A stretch of 26,894 nt of DNA from Chara braunii (Eukaryota; Streptophyta; Charophyceae; Charales; Characeae), in assembly GCA_003427395.1 (NCBI GenBank), contig BFEA01000190.1, positions 658,828-685,721 on the forward strand, read 5' to 3'. Position 1 is the first letter of the stretch, and each line of letters starts with the position of its first letter. The position numbers and the translations under genes were made by a program. Positions 21,446 to 26,894 of this stretch are shown here, one piece after another. The notes below the pieces were generated by a model. It was not told where the DNA came from, made no database searches, and saw nothing but the letters and a program-made list of their open reading frames with translations.

Positions 21446-23679
21446 GAGAGAGGGAGGATGTTAGGATGCTAGAACGTCTGTTGCCGTCTGAGAGAAGGCC
21501 GGTGTTGTTAGGGATAGGATGTTAGGATGTTGCTATGCAGCATCCAGTGCAGACCACCACCTCATTATTTTTTCAATTGAATGTGACCACAGTTGGCTGT
21601 GAGGGGCATGGACCTCCTGGAAGAAAAAAAAGACGTACGTTTGAACGTAAAACATAAGACTGAAAGGATGACACATAAATTGAGAAACGGTCGAACTAAA
21701 AAACAGCAAAAAAAAGCAACTCCACGTTGTCTTCCTTGTGTGCCATTACAGAAAAAGACAGCCTATAGATTGGGAGTCTGGTTGCCCCCCAACCCCTCTC
21801 CCCCCCCCGGCTAAAAAAGATCCGGGGAGCATCTGTGGTCTCCCCTTGTCCCACGGTTGAACTAGTTTGACTAAATGGGTGATGAGATGAGGCCCCTTGT
21901 TTTAGCAAAATCTCTGTCCCCCCCCCAAAAAAAAAAACAAAAAAAAAAACCATAGTCTCAATTTGTGCGTGTCATCCTTGCGCAGGGGCCATGCTTATCT
22001 TTTTTGTATTGTTCCGATTTTAATGGATGTCCCAAAGTACTGGTTTTGGCAAAATCTGATGCTCCCTACTCTTAAAAGCAAGCTGTAAGAAGCTTTCCAG
22101 TCTTTAGAATGGCTGCATATGAAGTATCGATTGCAGCGTTTGAGGTGAAGGGATTTGGTCTAGTCCACGGGTATTATCCACTAAACCTGCTGCCTTGGCC
22201 TTCGGCCACACCGTTTTGTGATGTGCCTTCTTTCTTTTCGTTTTTTTTTGTGTTTTGAAGCCGTCTTTTCCTCATACGGGACACAGCTATTATTTTTCTC
22301 AGCAGGGGTTATGGGAAGTAATCAAATGCCGCCACTTCCCCCCCCCCCCCCAAAAAAAAAAAAAGGTTACTTGGTTCATACACTGCTCAATGCGGGGCGC
22401 AGAACCCAGGCTCCTAACACCTGGTTGCGGCTGGGAGGAGGACGCCGACCCCAACCAGCCAGGAGGGGCAAGCCATCTATCTTAGCTGGTGAACTCGTAG
22501 CATGACGCAGGACGCCGTGGGGGTTCGAGTGAAAGATGTGGGGACTTTATCCCACAACCTTCTGAATGCCACTTTCGTGCTCTACCAACTGAGCTACGCT
22601 GTGTGGCCCATTTTGTAATGTGCCTTGTTGAAATGTCCTTTTTTTTGTGGTTGAAAATCCCAGAAGTGTACTCTCTTAGCGGTGGTGTGCATGTTGTCGT
22701 ACTTACTTTCTCGGCCTCTTTGTTCTGTGTTGTGCCTGCAGTTTGATCAGCGGCAGAAGGCCTTGGGGCTTCCCACCAGTGAGGAACAGAAGAAGCAGGA
22801 CATCTTGAAGAAGTTCATGGCACAGGTGAGCTCCAAGCTTCCCACCAGAAATAAGAAACAAACAAACAAGAACGCAAGGGAAACGAGTAATAACGAAATG
22901 ACAGAATTCCGGATTGCAAATCACATTGAAAGCCAGATGGTCGAACGCTGTCTAGAAAGCAGGATTGCACTGATATTACACGGAAGGAGAACAAGAACCA
23001 ACAAACTCACTTGTCAATGAAAGCATATACTCTCCAAGCGACGAAACAACAAGCAACTTGTTGACGTCGGCAGCAGCAACCGAGATACGTTTAGGAAAGC
23101 ACTAGTGTGAGTACGCGCTAACATGGTAAGGCTTTTACCGGAAAGCACTAGTGTTGACGTCAGCAGCAGCAACCGGAGAGGCACAGTAAGGGAGAGATGA
23201 AAGGAAAGAAATCACAAGTGAAAAGGAAAGGAACTCGCAGAAAAAAAAAGAAAAGAGACGCAGAAAAAGGCGAAAAGGACAGTTTCAGCGTGCCTCGTAC
23301 GGTCTTCTCTTTTCTTCAATGATTTCACGAATTTTTTTTTTTTTTTTCTTTTTTTTTTTTTAACTTTGCAATGAAAACAGCTGGCAACTGGGCTGAGTGT
23401 CCCTTACAACAGTCGTACTCACCCTGCACTCCTCCTCGTTATGCCTGGGAGGCCCTGAGACAGCGGCATTGATTGTTCCCCTTTCGGGAGGATGTCCCCC
23501 TGCGATGCCTGGTTTGCCCTCCCTACCCTACAACACTGTGCTGAAGCGTAACAACCAGTACCACCATTCTTGTGCCCTGTGCACTCACTCTTGGTGACCC
23601 TCTTCTCTTTCCTCTCCGGTTCCCCTCTTCTTCCCTTTTTGTGGATAGACATGTGACAATGTATTGCTGTGCTTTTGAA

Positions 23680-23736
<57 letters not shown>

Positions 23737-24233
23737 CTTACTCTCTCCCTCTCTGTCTCTCTCTCTGTGCCTGCCGCTCTGGTTTGGAGCAGTTTTCCCC
23801 TTGGTGTCTCATTCGGAACTGTTATGGTGGACCCGCTTCGCAATTTGAAGTGGCATTTATATTTTGACGATATATATTATATATATACATATTTCTATTT
23901 GACGATATATATATAATATATAATGTTACAACAATACAATATGTTCTCTTTTGAAGGGACTCGTTTGCATATCATATGTTGTATTAGAACATAGGGCACT
24001 GACGATCTATTGTACCTGTATATGCGTTATGCTGAAGAGGGTGTTATGCAGCCAGGTATTCAACTTCCTTGGTAGTTACATTGGTCGTTTTGGATGAAAT
24101 GATAATCTGGTGGCATTTACTATCAGTTTTCACAATTTTTTTGTTTGCACTGTGTCACTGATTCCTTTGTGTCTGTGCTTTGTGTGGTTCACAGCATCCG
24201 GACATGGACTTTTCTCGTGCGAAGATAGTATGA
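8643..24233 (+). CDS. NUDC: NudC / BOBBER-type CS-domain cochaperone, six exons, 388 aa
   Basis: The CDS joins 8643-9297, 15649-15821, 18146-18194, 19737-19903, 22742-22825 and 24195-24233. All introns are GT-AG (phases 1, 0, 1, 0, 0) and the join is 389 codons including TGA. Residues about 42-75 form the NudC N-terminal helical domain ([30 protein letters not shown]). Residues about 100-217 are a charged linker with an acidic run (207-212). Residues about 229-318 are the CS (p23-like) domain ([32 protein letters not shown]). The C-terminus ([19 protein letters not shown]) is strongly NudC-specific. As I recall them, human NUDC is about 331 aa and Arabidopsis BOB1 about 304 aa; the extra length here is linker. 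Family knowledge: NudC proteins bind HSP90 and stabilise clients in the cytosol, and in plants BOBBER1 is needed for heat tolerance and development. Identity is firm; the exact linker and exon 1 end are slightly less so. Confidence 0.95.
9870..10540 (+). repeat. Long polypyrimidine tract with CTCCTCC and CTCTGCGAACTGTGCTC repeats
   Basis: About 650 bp consists almost only of C and T on the + strand. Irregular copies of TCTGCGAACTGTGCTC are separated by CTCCTCCCTCC blocks, and TCTGTCTACCCTTC is repeated near 10118 and 10225. The tract is open in several frames (Ser/Pro/Leu-rich on +, Arg/Glu/Gly-rich on -) purely because of composition. Such mirror-like homopurine/homopyrimidine DNA can adopt triplex (H-DNA) structures. 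Confidence 0.85.
10790..11510 (+). repeat. Duplicated intronic element: two longer copies and one 3' fragment
   Basis: GCGGATGGATGTCTT, followed by GATATGGCGCGGT, GGGATAGGGTTTGCTGTAG and CGGGTCTGTGATTACTTC, occurs at about 10809-10890 and again 348 bp later at about 11157-11235. A third, partial copy (GGGAGTGAAGCTAAGCGAAGCGATAGG...AAGGTAACTT) lies at about 11459-11503. The first copy ends in a 23-C run (10948-10970) and the second in a T-run (about 11271-11292), so the copies may be separate insertions of one small family. Confidence 0.7.
11311..11348. repeat. 11-bp perfect hairpin, 16-nt loop
   Basis: GTGCTAGCGGT at 11311-11321 is the exact reverse complement of 11338-11348. No U-tract follows. 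It sits between the second and third copies of the duplicated element and may mark an insertion scar or a short foldback. Confidence 0.6.
11555..12115 (-). repeat. Array of degenerate tRNA T-arm-like units
   Basis: Roughly eight irregular units each carry a motif of the type GGGGATTGAACCCTCGA. Examples start near 11577, 11666, 11815, 11942, 11973, 12008, 12054 and 12091. Most are followed by a CTGAT(C/G)TGGCAG-like joint. On the minus strand the motif reads TCGAGGGTTCAATCCCC, which fits a TΨC arm/box B. The first unit can be read as a short minus-strand tRNA-like unit (about 11568-11628) whose ends pair (AGCTCGC/GCGAGCT) around CTCAGTAGAGC and GGGTTCAATCCCC. Later units lose the body. No unit is a credible functional tRNA. 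Confidence 0.6.
12440..12910 (+). repeat. G-rich stretch with homopolymers and ambiguous bases
   Basis: A run of 15 G lies at 12486-12500 with an N at 12509. After 12870 two N bases (12875-12876) are followed by 29 G (12877-12905). Ambiguous bases beside homopolymers point to uncertain sequence length here. The 360 bp in between contain no recognisable gene. Confidence 0.8.
12965..13270 (+). repeat. Short direct repeats in intron 1
   Basis: CACTCGCACACGGGAAGACG with TCTTCGT occurs twice (about 13089 and 13131). CGATAGTCCTAGCATGCCCT with TGGTGGAC occurs at about 13191 and 13248, and a more diverged relative (ACAGTCCTAGCGTGCATAGC) lies near 12981. This is probably local tandem duplication; I assign no function. 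Confidence 0.65.
13696..13797 (+). repeat. Two (GA)n microsatellites
   Basis: A 44-bp (AG)n run at 13696-13739 and a shorter one at about 13775-13796 are separated by a G-rich spacer. These are simple sequence repeats. Confidence 0.9.
14377..14600 (+). repeat. CpG-rich minisatellite, 24- and 28-bp units
   Basis: The unit is CTTACGCCGAACCGTACGCC plus GGAT, with longer units carrying an extra CGGA. About eight copies are present; the last three are almost identical 24-mers and the first are more diverged. A decayed tail of ACCTTGCAC/ACCTTACAGC-like pieces continues to about 14720. Because 24 is a multiple of three, all three + frames stay open, giving repeats such as [16 protein letters not shown] and RRILRRTV. 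It lies inside intron 1, so I do not call it coding. Confidence 0.85.
14902..15010. mobile_element. 109-bp MITE with 30-bp inverted repeats (mariner/pogo-like)
   Basis: 14902-14931 and 14981-15010 are reverse complements with two mismatches. The ends read TACCGTCGTCCCCCGAA..., that is, TA followed by CCGTCGTCCCCCGAAC. A TA target duplication and a C-rich terminus are typical of Tc1/mariner and pogo/Tigger derivatives. The 49-bp centre has no coding capacity. Confidence 0.8.
15268..15305 (+). repeat. Dispersed repeat, copy A
   Basis: CGTTATGACCAAGGGGCACTG followed by AGACGGCAGCATTGATT closely matches 23437-23474 in intron 5. Weaker similarity, including a T-run and a CAGTGTTCCTTA-like block, extends about 100 bp upstream in both places, which suggests a roughly 150-bp dispersed element. 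Confidence 0.6.
15649..15821 (+). CDS. NUDC: NudC exon 2: first half of the CS domain (residues 219-276)
   Basis: The acceptor TTGCTTGCAG precedes a split Lys codon, and the exon reads [20 protein letters not shown] and onward to GMQPILA. It encodes the first beta strands of the CS domain, including the conserved YSWTQTL, IPVP and [20 protein letters not shown] stretches. The donor GCG|GTAAGA leaves phase 0. Confidence 0.95.
16074..16546. mobile_element. Foldback element with about 200-240-bp inverted arms
   Basis: The left arm 16074-16313 and right arm 16343-16546 are reverse complements across almost their whole length, with a loop of about 29 nt. The ends read GCATATGAAACGCCCATCTT inward on both sides. 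The arms also share CTGGGATCAACACCACCGAT, CACCCTTCTTTCTCGTAC and TCTGCCTCACTTAAGG. The left arm has small insertions relative to the right, for example near 16152-16171. No ORF of note is present. It resembles a foldback-type MITE; the target-site duplication is unclear. Confidence 0.85.
16930..17305. repeat. AT-rich element with an internal direct repeat and short inverted ends
   Basis: CGATTTTTCGCGCTCAGAA (16948) recurs as CGATTTTTCATGCTCAGAA (17155), 207 bp apart, each followed by AATTGAAAA, GTGATCTT(C/T)CCAGGAAAAATAT and AAAATC. CGTCAACTTC near 16935 and its complement GAAGTTGAC near 17292 could be terminal inverted repeats. It is probably a small non-autonomous element or satellite fragment. 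Confidence 0.55.
18146..18194 (+). CDS. NUDC: NudC exon 3: CS-domain micro-exon (residues 277-292)
   Basis: This 49-bp exon encodes [16 protein letters not shown], with acceptor AATATTGCAG and donor CTTG|GTGCGT. The first base of the next codon (G 18194) joins AG of exon 4 to give Glu. The GEL..SVK..ECYW pattern is a core CS-domain signature of NudC proteins. It is too short to be found by ORF length. Confidence 0.94.
18195..19736 (+). other. Intron 3 of NudC (1.5 kb, phase 1)
   Basis: The intron starts GTGCGT and ends ACTTTGTAG. It holds a 37-bp tandem duplication (18261-18297 and 18298-18334), a T/C-rich stretch (18370-18485), a tRNA-like SINE head on the minus strand (about 18545-18625), two T-runs (19392 and 19443) and short repeats of CTTGGTTCTAGTCCCAGTC near 19490-19570. 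Positions 18630-19390 show nothing I can assign. Confidence 0.9.
18545..18625 (-). mobile_element. tRNA-like SINE head, second family
   Basis: On the minus strand a tRNA-like order is visible: TTAGCCCACGCAGCTGAATGGT (box A-like, split here as TTAGCCCACGCAG and CTGAATGGT), then CTTCAACTGCTGC, then GCTCGAATCCTG as a box B match. The following sequence is unlike the bodies of the SINE copies at 8.3 and 22.5 kb, so it would be a different family. It is weakly supported, and a tRNA pseudogene is the alternative. Confidence 0.4.
19737..19903 (+). CDS. NUDC: NudC exon 4: end of CS domain and NudC signature (residues 293-348)
   Basis: The acceptor TTTGTAG precedes AG, which completes the Glu codon begun in exon 3. 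The exon reads [19 protein letters not shown], then [20 protein letters not shown], ending TRQTVEKMM before donor ATG|GTGAGC. The double-Trp EWW and the INTQKVEPE motif are highly conserved in NudC orthologues from animals and plants. Confidence 0.96.
19956..20119. mobile_element. TTAA-bounded MITE, 41-bp inverted repeats (copy 1)
   Basis: 19956-19996 and 20079-20119 are reverse complements over 41 bp with one mismatch. Both ends begin TTAAACCACCAGTACC reading inward, so the element can be read as ACCACC...GGTGGT between TTAA duplications, as in piggyBac-type transposition. The centre (82 bp) is non-coding. A second element with the same TTAAACCACC ends lies at 25143-25338. Confidence 0.8.
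21350..21445 (+). repeat. (AC)n microsatellite
   Basis: About 96 bp of almost pure AC repeat with a few interruptions (AAAC, AGAC, ACGC), followed by a short GA run. The cysteine/valine-like and His/Thr-rich open frames across it are artefacts of the repeat. Confidence 0.95.
21951..22040 (-). pseudogene. U6 snRNA pseudogene
   Basis: The minus strand reads GGGACATCC, AAAATCGGAAC, AAGCATGGCCCCTGCGCAAG and GATGACACGCACAAATTGAG in the order and spacing of U6 small nuclear RNA, and a T-run follows as in pol III terminators. The invariant ACAGAGA box, which base-pairs with the 5' splice site, is changed to an ACAAAAA-like sequence, and the 5' stem-loop is altered. I see no plant USE element upstream. 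The core match is strong, so identity is secure, but the copy should be inactive. Confidence 0.88.
22352..22605 (-). mobile_element. tRNA-derived SINE (copy 2)
   Basis: The minus strand starts with a clear tRNA head: CACAGCGTAGCTCAGTTGG and TAGAGC (D-arm/box A), GCATTCAGAAGG, and a degenerate T-arm GTTGTGGGATAAAGTCCCC. The 3' body contains ACCAGCTAAGATAGATGGCT and ends in a T-run (A13 on the + strand, 22352-22364). Head and part of the body match the copy near 8180-8330. T-rich tails are known in some plant SINEs. No functional anticodon arm or acceptor stem is present, so it is not a tRNA gene. Confidence 0.75.
22742..22825 (+). CDS. NUDC: NudC exon 5: C-terminal helix (residues 349-376)
   Basis: This exon of 28 full codons reads [20 protein letters not shown] followed by ILKKFMAQ, between acceptor TGCCTGCAG and donor CAG|GTGAGC. 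The FDQRQK..GLPTSEE..K...LKKF pattern is the C-terminal NudC helix that follows the CS domain. Both flanks are phase 0. Confidence 0.96.
23437..23474 (+). repeat. Dispersed repeat, copy B
   Basis: CGTTATGCCTGGGAGGCCCT followed by GAGACAGCGGCATTGATT matches copy A at 15268-15305. Both copies sit downstream of a T-run and upstream of a pyrimidine-rich tract. Confidence 0.6.
23684..23766 (+). repeat. (CT)n microsatellite
   Basis: An uninterrupted run of about 48 bp of CT is followed by imperfect CT/CTGT units. The Ser/Leu and Arg/Glu frames across it are repeat artefacts. Confidence 0.92.
24195..24233 (+). CDS. NUDC: NudC exon 6: C-terminus (residues 377-388) and stop
   Basis: The acceptor TGGTTCACAG is followed by [12 protein letters not shown] and TGA at 24231-24233. 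The HP(D/E)MDFS.AK ending is the nearly universal C-terminus of NudC proteins, so the last exon and reading frame are secure despite its 12-codon length. Confidence 0.95.
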   Translation, partial: HPDMDFSRAKIV

Positions 24234-24712
24234 ACTGCAAGGAATGACGCTAGCACAAAACTGCGCAGGCGCCTGGCAAGCGAACGACTCAAGAGGCCTT
24301 GGTTAACATGCAGCAAAAGTCGAGGTGGAACTTTGCGAGTGAACGAGTGAGAAGATTTCTAGAGAGAGCAGCTCATTCTGGTTTTACGCTAAAAAGCGCC
24401 TGTTCTCATGGGAAGATAGTGTGAATTGCAAGGAATGACATGATCACAAAGCTGCAGAGGAGACGGGCAAGTGAATGACTGAAGAGGCTTTGGTAGACTG
24501 GAGTTCTACAGAGAGCAGCACACTGTGGTGGTACGGTTAAAAGCGCTCGTTCGTGCAATCGTGAAAACGGTAGAGAAGTCTTGAAGGACATCTGTGGCAG
24601 GCTACGAGCTCTACAGAGAGCAGCACATTGTGGTGGTAGGGTTAAAAGCGCTCGTTCGTGCAATCGTGAAACGGTAGAAGTCTTGAAGGACATCTGCCGC
24701 AGGCTATGTATG
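24213..24712 (+). repeat. Nested tandem duplications spanning the stop codon and 3' flank
   Basis: The segment beginning at the seventh codon of exon 6 (TCT at 24213) recurs 191 bp later at 24404 as a diverged copy that still reads SHGKIV-TGA against the genuine SRAKIV-TGA. Downstream, a 105-bp unit (GAG(T/C)TCTACAGAGAGCAGCAC...) occurs at 24501-24605 and 24606-24710, with an older partial copy near 24355-24403. The block is presumably 3' UTR. I could not identify a polyadenylation signal. Confidence 0.75.
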
Positions 24713-25142
24713 CGGTAGCTAGGATGGAGTTCTGGCTGAGTAGTGTTTTTGTATGCGTACAGAATTGTCGCTAGTGTCAGTGTCGGGTTTGAGATTTTAG
24801 ATACGCTGTAGGCTGAAACTAGTCAAATTAGTGGTGCCACATGTACTGTGCTTGTTGGGGTTCGAAAGTGCCACCATTCTGGGGAAGAGGGGTACGCCTG
24901 TTGGTTCCTGGCGGAGAACGAGAAGCCACTGTGCTGCTGTGCATCATGCTCTATCGTGTGTGACCTGACGGAGGAGAGGAGGAGCCTCCATGGTGCTGTA
25001 GCACCTGGTGGGTTTCCTTATTTGTGGAGGGGTCTTGTTCATAATTGATTCTGAGTCTGACTGATTATTCTGTGCCCAGGCAGAGCGGGTTTCCTCGAGT
25101 CATTGCTGATGCCTGGTTTTCTTTCGGGGGTGAAGTTCCGCA
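24713..25142. other. Unassigned 3' flank
   Basis: No gene or repeat is recognisable. The open frame at 24848-25048 (Cys-rich, 66 codons) resembles no family I know and lacks gene context. Confidence 0.5.
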
Positions 25143-25338
25143 TTAAACCACCGGTACACGGCCCCAACCTTGCTGAAAATGCAACTCGTAGCCTAAAACA
25201 TTTTCGGAGGCTTGGCCCACTGGACCACAATGGCTGAAGGTGCTGGCGAAGAAAGAAAGAAAGAGTGCGCCGCTGGCTGTTCAGAAAAGCTTGGCGCACG
25301 GTAAGGCGCGTCCAGGGCCGGGTGTGCTGGTGGTTTAA
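25143..25338. mobile_element. TTAA-bounded element (copy 2)
   Basis: The left end is TTAAACCACCGGTACAC (25143) and the right end, read inward, is TTAAACCACCAGCACAC (right TTAA at 25335-25338). The inverted repeats extend to about 22-25 bp with a small gap (ACGGCCC against ACCCGGCCC). It shares its first ten bases with copy 1 at 19956-20119, while the interior differs. It is non-coding. Confidence 0.65.
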
Positions 25339-26894
25339 GGCTCTGAAATGGAGACGGACAGTACTTTCTGTACTGTGCTTTGCGAGACTGTGCGACGCCG
25401 TTTTGCTGTCTTGAGCAAGTAGCATTTCTGCTGCTGCTGCTTTGACAGCAGATAAGAGTGCAGAGAGGCGTCAGGCGTCTGCTGATATTTGCAAGCAAGG
25501 CGGTTGATTATGGATTGGGAGGGGATGCTGGCGGCCTGTTTGGAACAGGGGACGGTATGGTGTGTGGAGTATGTCACTGTTGTTAGCACCGTTTTCGTCA
25601 ACACACTAGTCTTCTTCAGCATGCCTCATGAACGTAAGTGTTTGCTTCGGACTGGTCATTCTCTTTAGGTTTTAGATGTGTGCGGAGTGATGCTTAGAGG
25701 TGCAAGGAGGTAGATGTTCTTTTGTAGGACTGGTGTGTGTTATGCCGTCTACCCTCGGGAATCCATATTATGAGTCTGGGTGGCAAGTCCTTTATCTGAT
25801 AAGACCGTAGCTAAGCTGGGGTGGGTGTGTTTTCTTGTGCATTTGTGACTGTGTGATGCGTGCGAGACCTCTGCCCCATTCGAAAACCCAGAAATTCAAA
25901 TGGCTCACGGATTCCTCCATATGAGTGGGGAAAGTATTGATACCGACGTATGTGTATGTGCATAGACGACCCCCAACAAATTCTTTGGTTCCCGTAACGT
26001 GTGGGATATCATCGCCGATATGTATAAAGTAGTATGCAGCGGAGGGTGAAAAGAACAAAATAAGACGAGTATCAACTCTTGAGATGGGCAAGGGATGCAG
26101 GGAGGGTGTGTGGAGAGAGGGTCAAGGGGACTACTAACTAGTAAGATGAGTGCTGTCCTAATCACAAAGAAGAGAAACACCGGGAAGTTGCTTCGACTTG
26201 TTTCTTGCAAGCACGAATTGTGCATACGCTACCTGAGATCCCATTGTCCGTTCCGTTGTTCTCATAGCGAAATTGTTTCATGAGTGGGTTAGCGGCTAAA
26301 TGCTCTCTTTACTTGACAATGGATCGAAAAGCAGGGGGCAAAGCCTGGCTCCACCTCACGAAAAGTAAAATATAGTTAAATGTAGTGGGTATTTCACTTG
26401 CGCCGTGAAGGTCCCACTTATTCCACACCTCTCACTTATTCTGCCCCTCTCAAGTCATTTCACAGATTTGAATTACAGTTGAGCTCAACAGGGTCCTTTC
26501 CCGGGTGATTCTTCCACGCCCGTTCCGTTGGAACATGCACTTCGTGAAAATAGACATTTCGTGAAAACTGGACTCGAGTCAAAGACTTTACGTTGAGTTT
26601 TTTAAAAACGGGTTTTAAGGCTGTCACATAGGACATGCGATGGCCGTTATCAGAAACGTTTGGGCATAAACCTATATTTTTTGTCAAGCAACGAGACTGA
26701 TGGAATACGAAAAAGCAAACAACATGTTATTGCCAATACATCCAAGTTGCAGATTTAAGGAGAACTATTTTTTTGGAAGTCGTACAAATAAGCGGAGGCA
26801 ACTACACGTCACTTGTGTCTGCTTCTTCCCCTTCCGCGGCTCGTCCTCTCCGCGGCTCCTCCGCTCCTCCCCCTCCGCTGCTCCTCCCCCCTCC
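25339..26894. other. Unassigned downstream region
   Basis: I see no coding region with family resemblance on either strand, no tRNA or snRNA and no clear transposon end. The last 70 bp (about 26826-26894) are pyrimidine-rich with TCCGCGGCTC and CCGCTCCTCC repeats and run off the window. Confidence 0.5.

Larger units (their letters stand above)
19904..22741 (+). other. Intron 4 of NudC (2.8 kb, phase 0)
   Basis: The intron is bounded by GTGAGC and TGTGCCTGCAG. It contains a TTAA-bounded MITE (19956-20119), a G-rich stretch (20690-20820), a tandem repeat of about 55 bp containing GGGGCTG.AG.CTGCTCAGAGGAGG (about 21070-21158), a long (AC)n tract, a U6 snRNA pseudogene (minus) and a SINE (minus). 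Positions 20130-20690 show nothing assignable. Confidence 0.9.
22826..24194 (+). other. Intron 5 of NudC (1.37 kb, phase 0)
   Basis: The intron is bounded by GTGAGC and TGGTTCACAG. It contains an A-rich stretch (22845-23000), direct repeats of GTTGACGTC(G/A)GCAGCAGCAACCG with GGAAAGCACTAGTGT (23061-23111 and 23139-23181), a T-run (23331-23361), dispersed repeat copy B, a (CT)n microsatellite and an AT palindrome (23866-23925). No gene is seen. Confidence 0.9.

Noticed and set aside
21075-21525. Cys/Val-rich and Thr/His-rich open frames
   Set aside because: They are artefacts of the (AC)n microsatellite.
22555-22610. Functional tRNA gene on the minus strand
   Set aside because: The D-arm is good, but the anticodon stem does not pair well, the T-loop is degenerate and a SINE body follows.
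23572-23916. Ser/Leu-rich open frame
   Set aside because: It spans the (CT)n microsatellite inside intron 5.

Overview
This is a eukaryotic, repeat-rich window that most resembles a large-genome streptophyte (a plant or charophyte alga). Three things point that way: a plant-type L1 LINE with an APE endonuclease, reverse transcriptase and C-terminal zf-RVT-like knuckle; GT-AG introns of 1.4 to 6.4 kb packed with small transposons; and one split gene for a NudC/BOBBER-type protein. A Chara-like alga is my guess from gene style and is not proven by the sequence. No bacterial operon, CRISPR array or phage feature is present.

Layout. Positions 1-1277 are unassigned flank starting with a T-run. 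Positions 1289-7724 hold a nearly full-length L1-type LINE on the + strand with an exact 11-bp target-site duplication (1278-1288 and 7725-7735). Both of its ORFs are dead: I count 20 in-frame nonsense codons but only two clear frameshifts. The LINE landed in or against the left end of an older inverted-repeat element (7732-8020). Next come a minus-strand tRNA-derived SINE remnant (about 8180-8330) and a GA-rich 5' leader.

The only intact gene runs from 8643 to 24233 on the + strand. Six exons (8643-9297, 15649-15821, 18146-18194, 19737-19903, 22742-22825, 24195-24233) join in frame to give 388 codons plus TGA. The product has a NudC N-terminal helical domain, a long acidic disordered linker, a complete CS (p23-like) domain and the conserved NudC C-terminus. 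It should act as an HSP90-associated cochaperone. The exons carry 1.17 kb of coding sequence in 15.6 kb of gene.

The introns hold most of the unusual material. Intron 1 has a 0.65-kb polypyrimidine tract, a duplicated element, an array of tRNA T-arm-like units, long C and G homopolymers with N bases, a CpG-rich 24/28-bp minisatellite and a mariner/pogo-like MITE. Intron 2 has a 470-bp foldback element and a duplicated AT-rich element. Intron 3 has a second type of tRNA-like SINE head. Intron 4 has a MITE bounded by TTAA, an (AC)n tract, a U6 snRNA pseudogene and a second copy of the 8.3-kb SINE family. Intron 5 has dispersed repeats and a (CT)n tract. Downstream of the stop codon, the final coding bases and the 3' flank are tandemly duplicated, and a second TTAA-bounded element follows. 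Positions 25339-26894 hold no gene I can support.
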